Shown: positions 25,477 through 34,795 of the stretch, one piece after another
How the letters are laid out: every line of letters starts with the position of its first letter
How positions within the stretch are numbered: position 1 is the first letter of the stretch
Source: Mesotaenium endlicherianum
Taxonomy: Eukaryota > Streptophyta > Zygnematophyceae > Zygnematales > Mesotaeniaceae
Assembly: GCA_009602735.1 (NCBI GenBank)
Contig: WELA01007991.1
Span: forward strand, 160,981 to 224,980
Reading direction: 5' to 3'
DNA length: 64,000 bases
The notes under the pieces: model-generated
The model's input: the letters and a program-made list of their open reading frames with translations, nothing else
What the model was told of the DNA's origin: nothing
Database searches by the model: none
Made by a program: the position numbers and the translations under genes

Positions 25477-26675
25477 AAAAATTTGTTCTCTTATTCATAG
25501 TGTTGTTCCCACTTTTTGTTTTTGAATCCTGCAAGGGGAAAAAAGAACAGCCCGTTACTACAGCCGTTCAGCAGCTTACCTATACCTGCTCCATGCATCC
25601 GCAGATTGTGCAACATCATCCGGGTACCTGTCCCATTTGCGGAATGGACCTGGTGCCCTTCGATAAGGACAACCAGACCCCCTCGCTCACACTTAATAAA
25701 ACGCAGCAAACCCTGGCCAATATACGGGTAGCCGAAATTGGATCCGCTACTTTCAGCGACGCTGTAAGACTGAACGGCCGGCTGGTAGTAGATCCACAAC
25801 AAACAACTGTCATCAGCAGCCGGGTGGCCGGGAGAATAGAAAAATTATTCGTGAAAGAAACCGGTGTTCATGTTACAAAAGGACAACCGCTTTATGAGAT
25901 CTATTCAGAACAATTGCTCACACTGCAACAGGAATTGCTGGTAGCGGGTGCACAGGCAGCTGCTTTTCCCAATAACAACCGGTTAGTAAAAATGGCGGAA
26001 GGAGCCAGACAAAAGCTGTTGTTGTATGGCCAGTCGGCCAACGATATAGATAAGCTGTTGCAATCCAAACAAACACATCCATATATCCTTTATACTGCCC
26101 CGGCATCGGGTGCCGTATCAACACTGGATATTACACAAGGACAATATGTTGCCGAAGGCGGCATGATCATGCAACTGGAAAACTATGAGCAGTTATGGGT
26201 GGAAGCAGACCTGTACCCCAATGAAGCGTCACTCATCAAACCGGGCGAAAATGTACAGGTGATCATACCGGGCTTTGAGCAGGAGCCACAGCAAGTGAAA
26301 ATTAATTTTACACAACCGGCTTTACCGGCCGGAACACAGTTATTGCAGGTGCGTGGCACCATTGAAAATAAAGGAGGCCGGTGGCAACCTGGTATGCAGG
26401 CCCTGGTCATCGCGCCGCGCAGCAGCGGAAAGAAAGATATGGTATTGCCAGTTGATGCTGTGATACGCAACGGACAAACCAATCATGTATGGGTAGCAGT
26501 AAACGATGGGCAATTCGAACCGCGGGAAGTAACCCTGGGTGCAGAAAATGCCGACAGGGTTGAGATCACCGACGGACTCAAACCAGGCGATAAAGTAGTG
26601 GTCAGTGGAGCCTACCTGTTGCACAGTGAATTCATATTGAAGAAAGGATCCAGCCCGGAAATGCATCATCATTAA
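25473..26675 (+). CDS. CusB-like periplasmic adaptor with heavy-metal-binding domain, second copy
   Basis: A 400-residue lipoprotein adaptor (signal LFVFESCKG). Residues 36-63 are a heavy-metal-binding (YHS-like) domain: YTCSMHPQIVQHHPGTCPICGMDLVP is typical of CusB proteins. The barrel-sandwich domain VISSRVAGRIEKLFVKETGVHVTKGQPLYEI follows. The extreme C-terminus is EMHHH, a possible extra metal ligand. Two different adaptors in one locus could assemble as a mixed ring on the CusA trimer. Confidence 0.9.
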   Translation: MKKFVLLFIVLFPLFVFESCKGKKEQPVTTAVQQLTYTCSMHPQIVQHHPGTCPICGMDLVPFDKDNQTPSLTLNKTQQTLANIRVAEIGSATFSDAVRLNGRLVVDPQQTTVISSRVAGRIEKLFVKETGVHVTKGQPLYEIYSEQLLTLQQELLVAGAQAAAFPNNNRLVKMAEGARQKLLLYGQSANDIDKLLQSKQTHPYILYTAPASGAVSTLDITQGQYVAEGGMIMQLENYEQLWVEADLYPNEASLIKPGENVQVIIPGFEQEPQQVKINFTQPALPAGTQLLQVRGTIENKGGRWQPGMQALVIAPRSSGKKDMVLPVDAVIRNGQTNHVWVAVNDGQFEPREVTLGAENADRVEITDGLKPGDKVVVSGAYLLHSEFILKKGSSPEMHHH

Positions 26676-26687
26676 AATGAACAGTTC

Positions 26688-26988
26688 TTATTTCTCTTTT
26701 CGGATTTCTTTTATATCAGCCAAATCCTGGGCTCTTCCAGCGGCCATTTTGTTTCGAATAAAATCTTGTAACCCTATATAATGAATACTTAAATCATCTT
26801 CAAGAAGGATGACTTGCATATTCTTCTTTGCCTCTTCGAAACTTAAGCCGTCAATTTCATTAAGAATATCAATACGTAATGGAGGATATCCGATGAAATG
26901 CTAATGCATATCATCCCACTACCATATAGTCAACATGGTGTTGGTTCAATAGTCTAATAAAGTCTTCGAAGTCTTTTTCAAGTATCAT
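26688..26988 (-). pseudogene. Nucleotidyltransferase pseudogene (DUF6036/MNT-like)
   Basis: From the ATG at 26988 the first residues read MILEKDFEDFIRLLNQHHVD followed by YMVVG, the typical start of a minimal nucleotidyltransferase. It is then interrupted by a TGA where GGYA is expected. A few more residues (ALAFH) and a frame change follow, and the C-terminal part (LRIDILNEIDGLSFEEAKKN, then NKMAAGRAQDLADI) is still open to the TAA at 26688. The central catalytic GS/DxD region is deleted. The partner gene upstream is intact and overlaps the start (ATGA). I infer loss of function. Confidence 0.75.
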
Positions 26989-27179
26989 GAATGCATTTTA
27001 CGCCGACTAGCAAAAGTGCGGTCCATCGTCTGACCAGGCTTTAAAGTCTGCTTGATCAGCATCGTAACAGCAGCGACCCTTTCTTGCGGGCTGCGAGACA
27101 ACCAGTATTGCAGATCTTCTTCTTTTTCTTCAAAACCTTTTACTGGTCTTTTATGTGCTACAGCTGCAATTTTTCGCAT
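26985..27179 (-). CDS. Small partner protein of a nucleotidyltransferase pair
   Basis: A 64-residue basic protein (KRPVKGFEEKEEDLQYWLSR, then SPQERVAAVTMLIKQTL). The 'W-x(5)SPQERVxAVxxL' organisation is found in the small proteins encoded just before stand-alone nucleotidyltransferases in Bacteroidota. Its stop overlaps the ATG of the broken nucleotidyltransferase. Such pairs are suspected toxin-antitoxin-like modules; with the enzyme deleted, this one would be an orphan. Confidence 0.55.
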   Translation of the reverse strand: MRKIAAVAHKRPVKGFEEKEEDLQYWLSRSPQERVAAVTMLIKQTLKPGQTMDRTFASRRKMHS

Positions 27180-27329
27180 GTCTAAAGGTAATAAATTTCC
27201 CCGGGTTTTATATGATAAATCGTGCTAATTTCTTGACTTTGTTAACAGGTTCGCATGCTTGATAAATCGCAAATTCTGCATAATATTCAGTAAATTTATT
27301 CAAAGGAGTTACTATTAAATAGTTGCACT

Positions 27330-27833
27330 ATGTTTAAGCATCTTCTAAAGATTGCGGCATTGTTGCTGATGCTAATGTTTGTAATAAATAATAGCGCTTC
27401 TGCGCAGCAATCGAAACAGGAAAAGCAGGCTGCAAAAGAGGCGCTTATAAAAAAGAAAATACAGGACAGGCGATTTACGTTCATAGCCGAAACGGCATTA
27501 CCCATGCGGGGAAGCATGCGGATGTTGACACCCGGTTATGATCTCCGGATTACGAGAGACAGTGTAGTGGCTTACCTGCCTTATTTTGGAAGGGCTTACT
27601 CGGCACCGCTTAATTTAATGGGAGGAGGTGTTCAGTTCACGTCTATAAAATTTGATTACAAAGTAGAAGAACGCAAAAAGGGTGGTTGGAACATCATCAT
27701 CAAACCCAACGATGTAGACGATAATCAGCAATTGAACCTCACGGTTTTCTCAAATGGCAGCGCTTCGGTACAGGTCACCAGCAATAACCGGCAAGCCATC
27801 CAGTTCAACGGATACATATCAATGGCACAATAA
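27330..27833 (+). CDS. DUF4251 family exported protein
   Basis: A 167-residue protein with a signal peptide (residues 1-26, ending SASAQQ). A charged helix (QSKQEKQAAKEALIKKKIQD) precedes the DUF4251 domain (RRFTFIAETALPMRG, LPYFGRAYSAP, GGGVQFTSIKFDY). These periplasmic beta-sandwich proteins are common in Bacteroidota and have no established function. It is convergent with the adaptor gene of the second RND pump; only nine bases separate the two stops. Confidence 0.85.
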   Translation: MFKHLLKIAALLLMLMFVINNSASAQQSKQEKQAAKEALIKKKIQDRRFTFIAETALPMRGSMRMLTPGYDLRITRDSVVAYLPYFGRAYSAPLNLMGGGVQFTSIKFDYKVEERKKGGWNIIIKPNDVDDNQQLNLTVFSNGSASVQVTSNNRQAIQFNGYISMAQ

Positions 27834-27842
27834 AAAAATCCG

Positions 27843-28922
27843 TTAACGTTTGGTAATAATCTTTGTGCCATCCTTCAGTTCTTCACTGGCTTTTGCAACC
27901 AGGGTATCACCAGCTTTGATATCACCAAAAAGTTCCTGCTTATCACCCATGTTGAAGCCGGCCCTTACATCTACCCAGTGAACAGTATTACCTGTTACTT
28001 TGATCACAAATTTTCTTTCCTGTGTAGTAACAATCGCAGATACAGGTGCTGTCAATGACCGGCCGCTTCTTACGAATTGAAGTTTCACATCTGCGTAACC
28101 ACCTGCTTTGAGTTCTCCTGTGGTGTTGGGAATTTCAAATTCCCACAATTCGCTGCGTGTATCACTGCTGATGCTACCCGATTTGCGCATGAGTGCGGCT
28201 TTGAATTTTTTATCGGGTAAAGAACAGGTGGTCAATTCCCCGGTATTGTTGAATAATCCAGCGTTGGTATACACTTCGGGAACGGCTACCTGCAATCTTA
28301 ATTTGCCATTGTTTTCCAACTCAAATAGGGGTTTGTCGGCAGGGTTTCCTACGAAAGAACCTACTACTACATTCCTTTTGGTGATAGTGCCGTTATAAGG
28401 AGCAATGATGGCCAGGTAATTGCCCACCTGCCGGTAAGACTTTGCCGCCAACACTGCTGCATTGTATTCAGAACTGTCGGCCATCATTTGGTTTTTGATC
28501 CTCTCCAGTTCCAGAGGAGCTATTACACCATCTGATTTGGAAGCAAGTGCAATGCGATCGAAATAATCTTTGCTGGCATGATAACGGGCCATCGCCGCTT
28601 TTACTTTTTCATTCAGTTCAAGCACACGGGTGTTTATTTCCGGTGCATCGATCAATGCCAGCACCTGTCCTTTATTTACTTTGGAACCAATGTCTACAGA
28701 AAGCTGGCGTACATATCCTTGTATTTTAGATCTTACCTGCGCGTTCTCATAAGGTAATAATTCGCCGGGCAGCGAAATGGCTTTTTTTGCAGAATCCAAG
28801 GAGAGTACCAACACTTTTACCGTATCGGTTTTGGCATCTTCTTTAGGTATGCCGGCTGCTTCCTGCGGTTGGTTACAAGCCGCCGCAGCGCTCAACAAAA
28901 CAGCGGGAATAAGGTATTTCAT
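27843..28922 (-). CDS. RND efflux periplasmic adaptor (HlyD/AcrA family lipoprotein)
   Basis: A 359-residue membrane fusion protein from the ATG at 28922, which gives a lipoprotein signal (LLSAAAACNQ). In-frame upstream starts at 28949 and 28982 overlap the pump gene and are less likely. Domains: barrel-sandwich (QVRSKIQGYVRQLSVDIGSKVNKGQVLALID), helical hairpin, and beta-barrel (IIAPYNGTITKRNVVVGSFV). It lacks the metal-binding features of the CusB-like adaptors, so this pump more likely exports organic compounds. It is the last gene of its operon. Confidence 0.9.
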   Translation of the reverse strand: MKYLIPAVLLSAAAACNQPQEAAGIPKEDAKTDTVKVLVLSLDSAKKAISLPGELLPYENAQVRSKIQGYVRQLSVDIGSKVNKGQVLALIDAPEINTRVLELNEKVKAAMARYHASKDYFDRIALASKSDGVIAPLELERIKNQMMADSSEYNAAVLAAKSYRQVGNYLAIIAPYNGTITKRNVVVGSFVGNPADKPLFELENNGKLRLQVAVPEVYTNAGLFNNTGELTTCSLPDKKFKAALMRKSGSISSDTRSELWEFEIPNTTGELKAGGYADVKLQFVRSGRSLTAPVSAIVTTQERKFVIKVTGNTVHWVDVRAGFNMGDKQELFGDIKAGDTLVAKASEELKDGTKIITKR

Positions 28923-28935
28923 TCCTATCGTATGT

Positions 28936-31900
28936 TTATTTACTCTTGTCATAATGAATGGAATTTTCATCGGTGGGATCAAGTGATACAGGAACCGGTT
29001 TTTTACGGCCGGTCAATCGGTCGTATACAATGGGTACCAACCAAAGACTGGTGAAAACGCTGAACAATAATCCTCCTACTACTGCAATACCCAATGGAGC
29101 CGTTTGTTTACCGGTATCGCCCAGTCCCAGCGACATGGGCAGCATACCGGCAATCATTGCAATGCTGGTCATGATAATCGGACGGAAGCGGTTGAATGCA
29201 GCCTGTGCCCCCACGCTCATATTATGATCGGGCAGTTGACGCAGTTGCTCTGCTTTCGATACCAGCAGGATGGCATTCGATACGGCTACACCTATTGCCA
29301 TGATGGCTCCCATGAACGACTGGATGTTCACCGTATTACCTGTGAGCCATAACAGTAATAATGAACCGGCCAGTACGCCGGGAAGAACAGACAGCACCAC
29401 CAATGCTGTTTTGAAAGACTGGAAATAAGCGGTCAGCATCAGGCAAATCACCACAACTGCCAACAACAAACCGGTAGATAATTCAGTGTTGATCTGCGTT
29501 AATATGTCGGACTGCCCGCGGAGATACACTTTTACACCCTGTGGTAACGCTCCCAACTTTTTGATAGCGCCATTTACTTCTTTGATGGTATTGCCCAGGT
29601 CTTCCTTGTAGATATTTGCTGTGAGTGTGATGAAACGTTGCTGGTTGATGCGATCATATTCGCCAATGGAGTTTCCTTTTTTCCAATCGGCGATATCCCT
29701 CAGGTAAATATTGCGATCGCCTGCTTTTCCTACAGGTATCTGTTCTACTTGTTCCGGACTGTTCATGGCCAGCTGCGGATATTCTACCTGTACCTGGTAA
29801 GAGTTGCCGGATGATTTATCGAGCCAGTACACGGGTTGTACCAGGCGACTGGATGATGAACCTTCGGTCACCGATCTGCCGGCCTGCTCCAGGTTCAAGC
29901 CCATCTGGCCCAGCCTGAGCCTGTCGTAATTGATTTGTATGGTTGGATAATCGAGCGGCTGTGATACCTGTACATCGCGCAGGTAAGGAACAGTATGCAG
30001 CGATTGTTTGAGTTTGTTGGCAATATCCCTGCTCTGTTGTATGTTTTTTCCCTGCACCACTATTTCAACCGGGTTATTGGCGCCCATACTCATCACCTGG
30101 TCTACCAGGTCGGCCGGTTCGAAAGAAAGCAATATGCCGGAATCGGTTTTGGTAACGGCAGCACGCAATTGTTCTTTCAGTGTTTCAATGCTGATGTTTG
30201 CATGCTGAACAAGGTTTACTTTGATAACAGATTCATGCGGACCGCTTGTATAGAGGAAGATGGGATTGATGGCATACGATTGTCCTTGTAGTCCTACAAA
30301 AGCCGATGTAATGGATACGTTTTTCTTGCCAGCCAGGCTATCGATGATGTTCAATACTTTTTTAGTTGCATCTTCTGTCCGTTCAATTCTTGTACCAACG
30401 GGCATCCTTAACCGTACCTGCATTTGTCCGGCATCTACTTTAGGGAAGATCTCCGTTCCTGCATTCCTGTAACCAATAAATGCGAGTAACAATAAAACAA
30501 TGATCACAACAGGAACGACAACCGCACTTGTTGTTTGAATACCCGATACAAGGCGTTGTTTTAATTTTTCAAACAAACCTTCACTTGCCGCTGCATGACC
30601 GGCTTTCATGATCCAGTTAGATAATACCGGTACCAGTGTTTGTGATAAGAGAAATGAAGCGATCATGGCAAAAGCCACTGCCATGGAAAGCGGCATAAAC
30701 ATTGACCTGGGCACGCCCGACATGAACAGTGCGGGTACAAACACGGCCAGTATACTGAGCAATATCAACAATTTGGGTATGGCTATCTCTCCGCAGGCAT
30801 CCCATATGGCCCGCGACCTCGACTTGCCCATCTCCACATGGTGGTGAATGTTTTCAATCGTTACCGTGGATTCATCTACCAGGATACCTACTGCCAGGGC
30901 GAGACCGCCCAGGGTCATGATATTGATGGTTTGTCCGGTGAGGTAAAGGCATACCACCGATGTAAGCAGTGCCAGTGGAATGTTGATGATGACAATAAAA
31001 GCGCTGCGTAAATCTTTCAGGAACAGCCACACCATCAGTCCCGTAAGCAAAGCGCCCAGTAATCCTTCAAACAAAAGGCTTCGCAATGAGTTGACCACAT
31101 AGCCCGATTGGTCGAATTCGTACGACACTTTAATATCGCCTGGTATCGCGGCCTGCATATCGGGCATGGCTTTCTTGATAGATTGTACCACATCCCAGGT
31201 AGAGGCATCGGCTCTTTTGGTAACCGGTATGTACACGGAACGTTTGCCATTGATCAGCGCATATCCTGCGGTAATATCTGCGCCGTTGTCAACACTGGCC
31301 AGGTCCCGCACCAATATAGGGGTGCCATTGACATCCCTGACAGTTACATTTTCGAGTTCTTTGAAATTATCCGCTACACTGTTTGAAGCAGTGATGATGG
31401 CTTTATCGGCTACGCGGATGTTGCCGGCGGGGAGGATGGGGTTGTTTTTTGCAATGGCAGTAACCAGTTCATCTGCCGTGATATTATAACTCCTTAACCT
31501 GTCGGGGTCGGCTTTTACTACAATGGTTCGCTGGTTACCACCAAAGGGCGGAGGAGCGGATACCCCGGAAAGGGAAGCAAACATCGGCCGTACTTTGAAC
31601 AGCGCCAGGTCCTGTATCTCATTCAGTGAACGGGTGCTGCTGCTGAACACGAGCTGACCAACCGGTACCGACCCGGCATCATACCGCATGATAAACGGAG
31701 GCAATGTACCCGGCGGCATGAATGAGCGGGCACGCGTGGCATAAGAAACCACTTCAGCCATCGCCGCTGCCATATTGGTGCCTTCGTGGAACTGTAATTT
31801 GATCAGTGATAAACCCTGGATCGATTTACTCTCTACCGCTTTGATGCCGGTGATATAAAGAAAGTGGTATTCATAATAAGAAGTGATGAAACCTTCCATC

Positions 31901-32076
31901 TGCTGGGGCGATAACCCGCCATAAGTTTGCGCCACATAAATAGTAGGCGCATTAACAGCCGGGAAAATATCGATAGCCGATTTTCGAATAGCCAGAATGG
32001 AAAACAACATCATGCCGAATACCAGCACAATGATGGTAACAGGCTTACGAAGTGCAAATTGTATGAGACGAAGCAT
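28936..32076 (-). CDS. RND efflux transporter permease (HAE1-like)
   Basis: A 1046-residue inner membrane pump with the complete RND plan: TM1 (VTIIVLVFGMMLFSILAI), first porter domain, TM2-TM6 with the proton-relay motif GLALAVGILVDESTVTIENI, second porter domain and TM7-TM12 (GAIMAIGVAVSNAILLVSKAE). The relay segment has DE where drug pumps usually have DD. I start at the ATG at 32076 (MLRLIQFALRKPV); an alternative ATG at 32094 overlaps the tolC-like gene by 14 bases. It works with the adaptor downstream and the channel upstream. Confidence 0.93.
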   Translation of the reverse strand: MLRLIQFALRKPVTIIVLVFGMMLFSILAIRKSAIDIFPAVNAPTIYVAQTYGGLSPQQMEGFITSYYEYHFLYITGIKAVESKSIQGLSLIKLQFHEGTNMAAAMAEVVSYATRARSFMPPGTLPPFIMRYDAGSVPVGQLVFSSSTRSLNEIQDLALFKVRPMFASLSGVSAPPPFGGNQRTIVVKADPDRLRSYNITADELVTAIAKNNPILPAGNIRVADKAIITASNSVADNFKELENVTVRDVNGTPILVRDLASVDNGADITAGYALINGKRSVYIPVTKRADASTWDVVQSIKKAMPDMQAAIPGDIKVSYEFDQSGYVVNSLRSLLFEGLLGALLTGLMVWLFLKDLRSAFIVIINIPLALLTSVVCLYLTGQTINIMTLGGLALAVGILVDESTVTIENIHHHVEMGKSRSRAIWDACGEIAIPKLLILLSILAVFVPALFMSGVPRSMFMPLSMAVAFAMIASFLLSQTLVPVLSNWIMKAGHAAASEGLFEKLKQRLVSGIQTTSAVVVPVVIIVLLLLAFIGYRNAGTEIFPKVDAGQMQVRLRMPVGTRIERTEDATKKVLNIIDSLAGKKNVSITSAFVGLQGQSYAINPIFLYTSGPHESVIKVNLVQHANISIETLKEQLRAAVTKTDSGILLSFEPADLVDQVMSMGANNPVEIVVQGKNIQQSRDIANKLKQSLHTVPYLRDVQVSQPLDYPTIQINYDRLRLGQMGLNLEQAGRSVTEGSSSSRLVQPVYWLDKSSGNSYQVQVEYPQLAMNSPEQVEQIPVGKAGDRNIYLRDIADWKKGNSIGEYDRINQQRFITLTANIYKEDLGNTIKEVNGAIKKLGALPQGVKVYLRGQSDILTQINTELSTGLLLAVVVICLMLTAYFQSFKTALVVLSVLPGVLAGSLLLLWLTGNTVNIQSFMGAIMAIGVAVSNAILLVSKAEQLRQLPDHNMSVGAQAAFNRFRPIIMTSIAMIAGMLPMSLGLGDTGKQTAPLGIAVVGGLLFSVFTSLWLVPIVYDRLTGRKKPVPVSLDPTDENSIHYDKSK

Positions 32077-32080
32077 GGTA

Positions 32081-33469
32081 TTACCTGGTTTCATTTAAAA
32101 AAATAGACAGATCTCCTTTTACCGCAGCCTGTAGTAATAAGGCTTTCCAGGCATCCCAATAAGCCTGCTTAACGTCCAGCTCTGCTTTTAACAGGTTATA
32201 CTGCGCTTGTACCAAGTCGGCAAAATTCACCAGCCCGGTATTGTACCGCACCTGCATGGCATTGAAAGCATACAGGCTCGATTTGTGCTGCTGTATTGTT
32301 TCGGCAGCTACGGCCAGGCTGTTCTGAAAAGTAGTATTGGCAATGTGCTGGCGGGTAGAGAGCGCCGATTTATTTTCCATCAATCTTTCTTCGGCGGCTT
32401 TGATAAGTAAGTTTTGTTGTTGCAATTGCCGCTTCACTTCACCATACTTCATAATGGGGAAAGCCAGTTGTAGCCCGGCGCCATAATTATACCGGCTAAG
32501 GCCCAGTCCGTCCCAGGTTTTAACGGAACCATCTGCCAGGAAGCCCGACCCCCGTGCAAAAGCAGTGCCCCACACATTCAGTTTGGGCAGGTACGATTTT
32601 TTCAGCACCGCTTCTTTTGAATTGTTCAGCAATACCTGGCTCTGTGCATATTGAATGAGCGGGTGATTGGAAAAAGCGGAATCGGTTCCCGAAAAGGATG
32701 GGGGGAGCCGATCCAGGAAGCCGATATCTGCCGGTACCGGCAACGTGTCTGTTACGATGAGTTGCGCCAGTAACCATTGTTGTGTCTCTAATTGTTTTTG
32801 CGCATTTAGCCGGTCAACTTTCGCTTTGGAAAGTTCCGATAAGAAAAGCGCGGTATCCACGCCCGGCTTGATGCCGGTATGCGCCAATACCCTGCTTTGC
32901 TGCAGGCTGGCCTGCACCCTTTCAATGTTGTGCAGGTGTATAGCTACCATGTCCTCCGCCAGCAATACATCGAGGTATTTGCTGATGACATTGATGGTGT
33001 GGTTGAATAAGTTCTGCTTGTAATTGGCTTCCTGGCTGCGTGCTTCAGCCTCGGAAAGATTGATTTTGGCATTGCGTTCTCCAAATGTAGATGCCTGCCA
33101 GTTCAATAAAACGCTGGCGGCGCTGCTCGCAGCGGGACTATAATTATTGTTTGCAGAAGGCGGACCTGTCATGGGCACTAGACCATTCGGATAAAATACG
33201 CCGATGAGGTTATTGGCTGTAGCAAAGCCGGCCTGGTAGGTAGCATCGATAGAAGGTAACCTGCTGTATTTGGCAACGGCTACATTTTGGCTGGCGGCTT
33301 CTGTTTCATACCGACCTGCCGCTAAGAGGTGGTATCTGCTCTCCGCCATCTGCACGGCGTCTTTCAGGTGTAAAAGGGTGTCGGCAGTTTTTTGTGCTGC
33401 AACACCAGAGCAGATCAACGAAGTGAAAACAGGCACTAATCCATATATCATGCGGTATCTCTTATTCAT
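32081..33469 (-). CDS. TolC-family outer membrane efflux protein
   Basis: A 462-residue outer membrane channel subunit with a signal peptide ending GVAAQ. It shows two TolC repeats of long helices (HLKDAVQMAESRYHLLAAGRYE; VRYNTGLVNFADLVQAQYNLLKAELDVKQAYWDA). It is the first gene of the efflux operon. A site shared with the regulator operon lies 43 bases upstream of its ATG, so the operon is probably under the adjacent two-component system. Confidence 0.9.
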   Translation of the reverse strand: MNKRYRMIYGLVPVFTSLICSGVAAQKTADTLLHLKDAVQMAESRYHLLAAGRYETEAASQNVAVAKYSRLPSIDATYQAGFATANNLIGVFYPNGLVPMTGPPSANNNYSPAASSAASVLLNWQASTFGERNAKINLSEAEARSQEANYKQNLFNHTINVISKYLDVLLAEDMVAIHLHNIERVQASLQQSRVLAHTGIKPGVDTALFLSELSKAKVDRLNAQKQLETQQWLLAQLIVTDTLPVPADIGFLDRLPPSFSGTDSAFSNHPLIQYAQSQVLLNNSKEAVLKKSYLPKLNVWGTAFARGSGFLADGSVKTWDGLGLSRYNYGAGLQLAFPIMKYGEVKRQLQQQNLLIKAAEERLMENKSALSTRQHIANTTFQNSLAVAAETIQQHKSSLYAFNAMQVRYNTGLVNFADLVQAQYNLLKAELDVKQAYWDAWKALLLQAAVKGDLSIFLNETR

Positions 33470-33511
33470 TGAACCGGGTGATTTAAACGAAACGTAAAGC
33501 TATTGCAGGAT

Positions 33512-33527
33512 TTTGGAGAAATTTAGA
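33512..33527 (-). promoter_or_regulatory. Putative response-regulator site upstream of the efflux operon
   Basis: The minus strand reads TCTAAATTTCTCCAAA at 33527-33512, identical over 16 bases to the site upstream of the response regulator gene. Within it AAATTT is followed after four bases by AAAA, close to a 10-base direct repeat of the OmpR type. It lies 43 bases from the TolC-like ATG. Confidence 0.6.
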
Positions 33528-33535
33528 TGCCAGAT

Positions 33536-34795
33536 TTACCGAAAAGTTACTTTTATCATATGCCATCCATCCAGGTATTGATAGCTGATTTGATATTGAT
33601 ACAACAACACAATTTGTTTCACCAGCGACAGTCCCAGTCCTGTTGTTTTGGTTTGATAAGAACCTTTTTTAAATCGCTCAAACAGTTCCATCGGATCAAT
33701 ATCCGGTTTGGGCCCTGTGTTTTGTATGAGGAGATAGGATGAGGAAAGGGTAACATTCATTTCTCCATTCTCCTTATTGTGTATGATGGCATTGTTGACA
33801 AGATTGGAGAGGAGTATTTCTATCAATGATCTGTTTGCCTGTAATACAACATGGTCTTCAATGTTGCAGGTGAGCGCCGGGAAATATTCATAATGCTCCT
33901 GGAAGCTATTCAGTAAATGACGGAGCATTTGCGAAACATCTACTGGGCCGGCATCGGGAAACTGGTTGTTCTCGATCTTGGACAATAAAAGCAGGTTGCG
34001 GTTCATCTGGCTCAGGTGGTCATTGGCTTCTGTAATATCCTGCAGCATAGATGCGCTCTTTTCCGTAAGGCCGGGTTGGTTGATGAGCAATTCCAGTTTT
34101 GAACGTATGATGGCCAGCGGCGTTTGCATTTCATGCGAAGCATTTTCTACAAACTGTTTCTGATTGAAATAAGCCGTATTGGCATTATTGACGAAACTGA
34201 TCATGCTTCCATTCAATTCGTCGAATTCGGTTGTACCCGTATGAGTGGCCAATGCAAGCGGCTGGTTGCGGGCGATATCATAATTGTTTGCTGCATGCAG
34301 GGTAGAAAAAAATGGCTTCCACAACAACTTTGAACTTTTCCGGTTCAGTATTACGATGGCAACCAGCAGCAGCAATAAAATAAATGCCTCCGTAATGAAT
34401 ACCTTGATGATGAGGTGGGATATTTCTGTTGATGAAACATAAGTGGTAAGGTTATAAGAAGTATTGTTCCACTGCATGCGACCGGTGAGGATCTCAAAAG
34501 GAAGAGACTTCTTTTCATCGGCGTAATAAACGAGAGTATCCCTGGATGCATTCAATGCAACAGGCTGCGTTGCTTCAACGATATCGTATTCTCCGATGAT
34601 ATGCTTTTCAATATTGCCCTTGTTGGCTACAAAAGTTTTCCAGACATTTTCTTGTTTAAGCAGCAGTTGCTTTTCCTGCATGTGATGAGCCTGCATGCGT
34701 AACATCACATAAAATAAAAAAGAGCAGAACAGCAACACGACGGGCAGCCATGTGAGCAGGTAGCGGGTATTTCTTTGCAGCAACGGTTTGCTCAT
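33536..34795 (-). CDS. Sensor histidine kinase of the efflux-linked two-component system
   Basis: A 419-residue membrane kinase. Two membrane helices (YLLTWLPVVLLFCSFLFYVML near residue 15 and EAFILLLLLVAIVIL near residue 133) flank a periplasmic sensor of about 100 residues. The H box is FVENASHEMQTPLAIIRSKLE, the N box LLSNLVNNAIIHN and the G2 box TGLGLSLVKQIV. A G1 box is recognisable as LIQNTGPKPD but lacks the usual DxG. The start overlaps the stop of the response regulator (ATGA). Confidence 0.93.
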   Translation of the reverse strand: MSKPLLQRNTRYLLTWLPVVLLFCSFLFYVMLRMQAHHMQEKQLLLKQENVWKTFVANKGNIEKHIIGEYDIVEATQPVALNASRDTLVYYADEKKSLPFEILTGRMQWNNTSYNLTTYVSSTEISHLIIKVFITEAFILLLLLVAIVILNRKSSKLLWKPFFSTLHAANNYDIARNQPLALATHTGTTEFDELNGSMISFVNNANTAYFNQKQFVENASHEMQTPLAIIRSKLELLINQPGLTEKSASMLQDITEANDHLSQMNRNLLLLSKIENNQFPDAGPVDVSQMLRHLLNSFQEHYEYFPALTCNIEDHVVLQANRSLIEILLSNLVNNAIIHNKENGEMNVTLSSSYLLIQNTGPKPDIDPMELFERFKKGSYQTKTTGLGLSLVKQIVLLYQYQISYQYLDGWHMIKVTFR

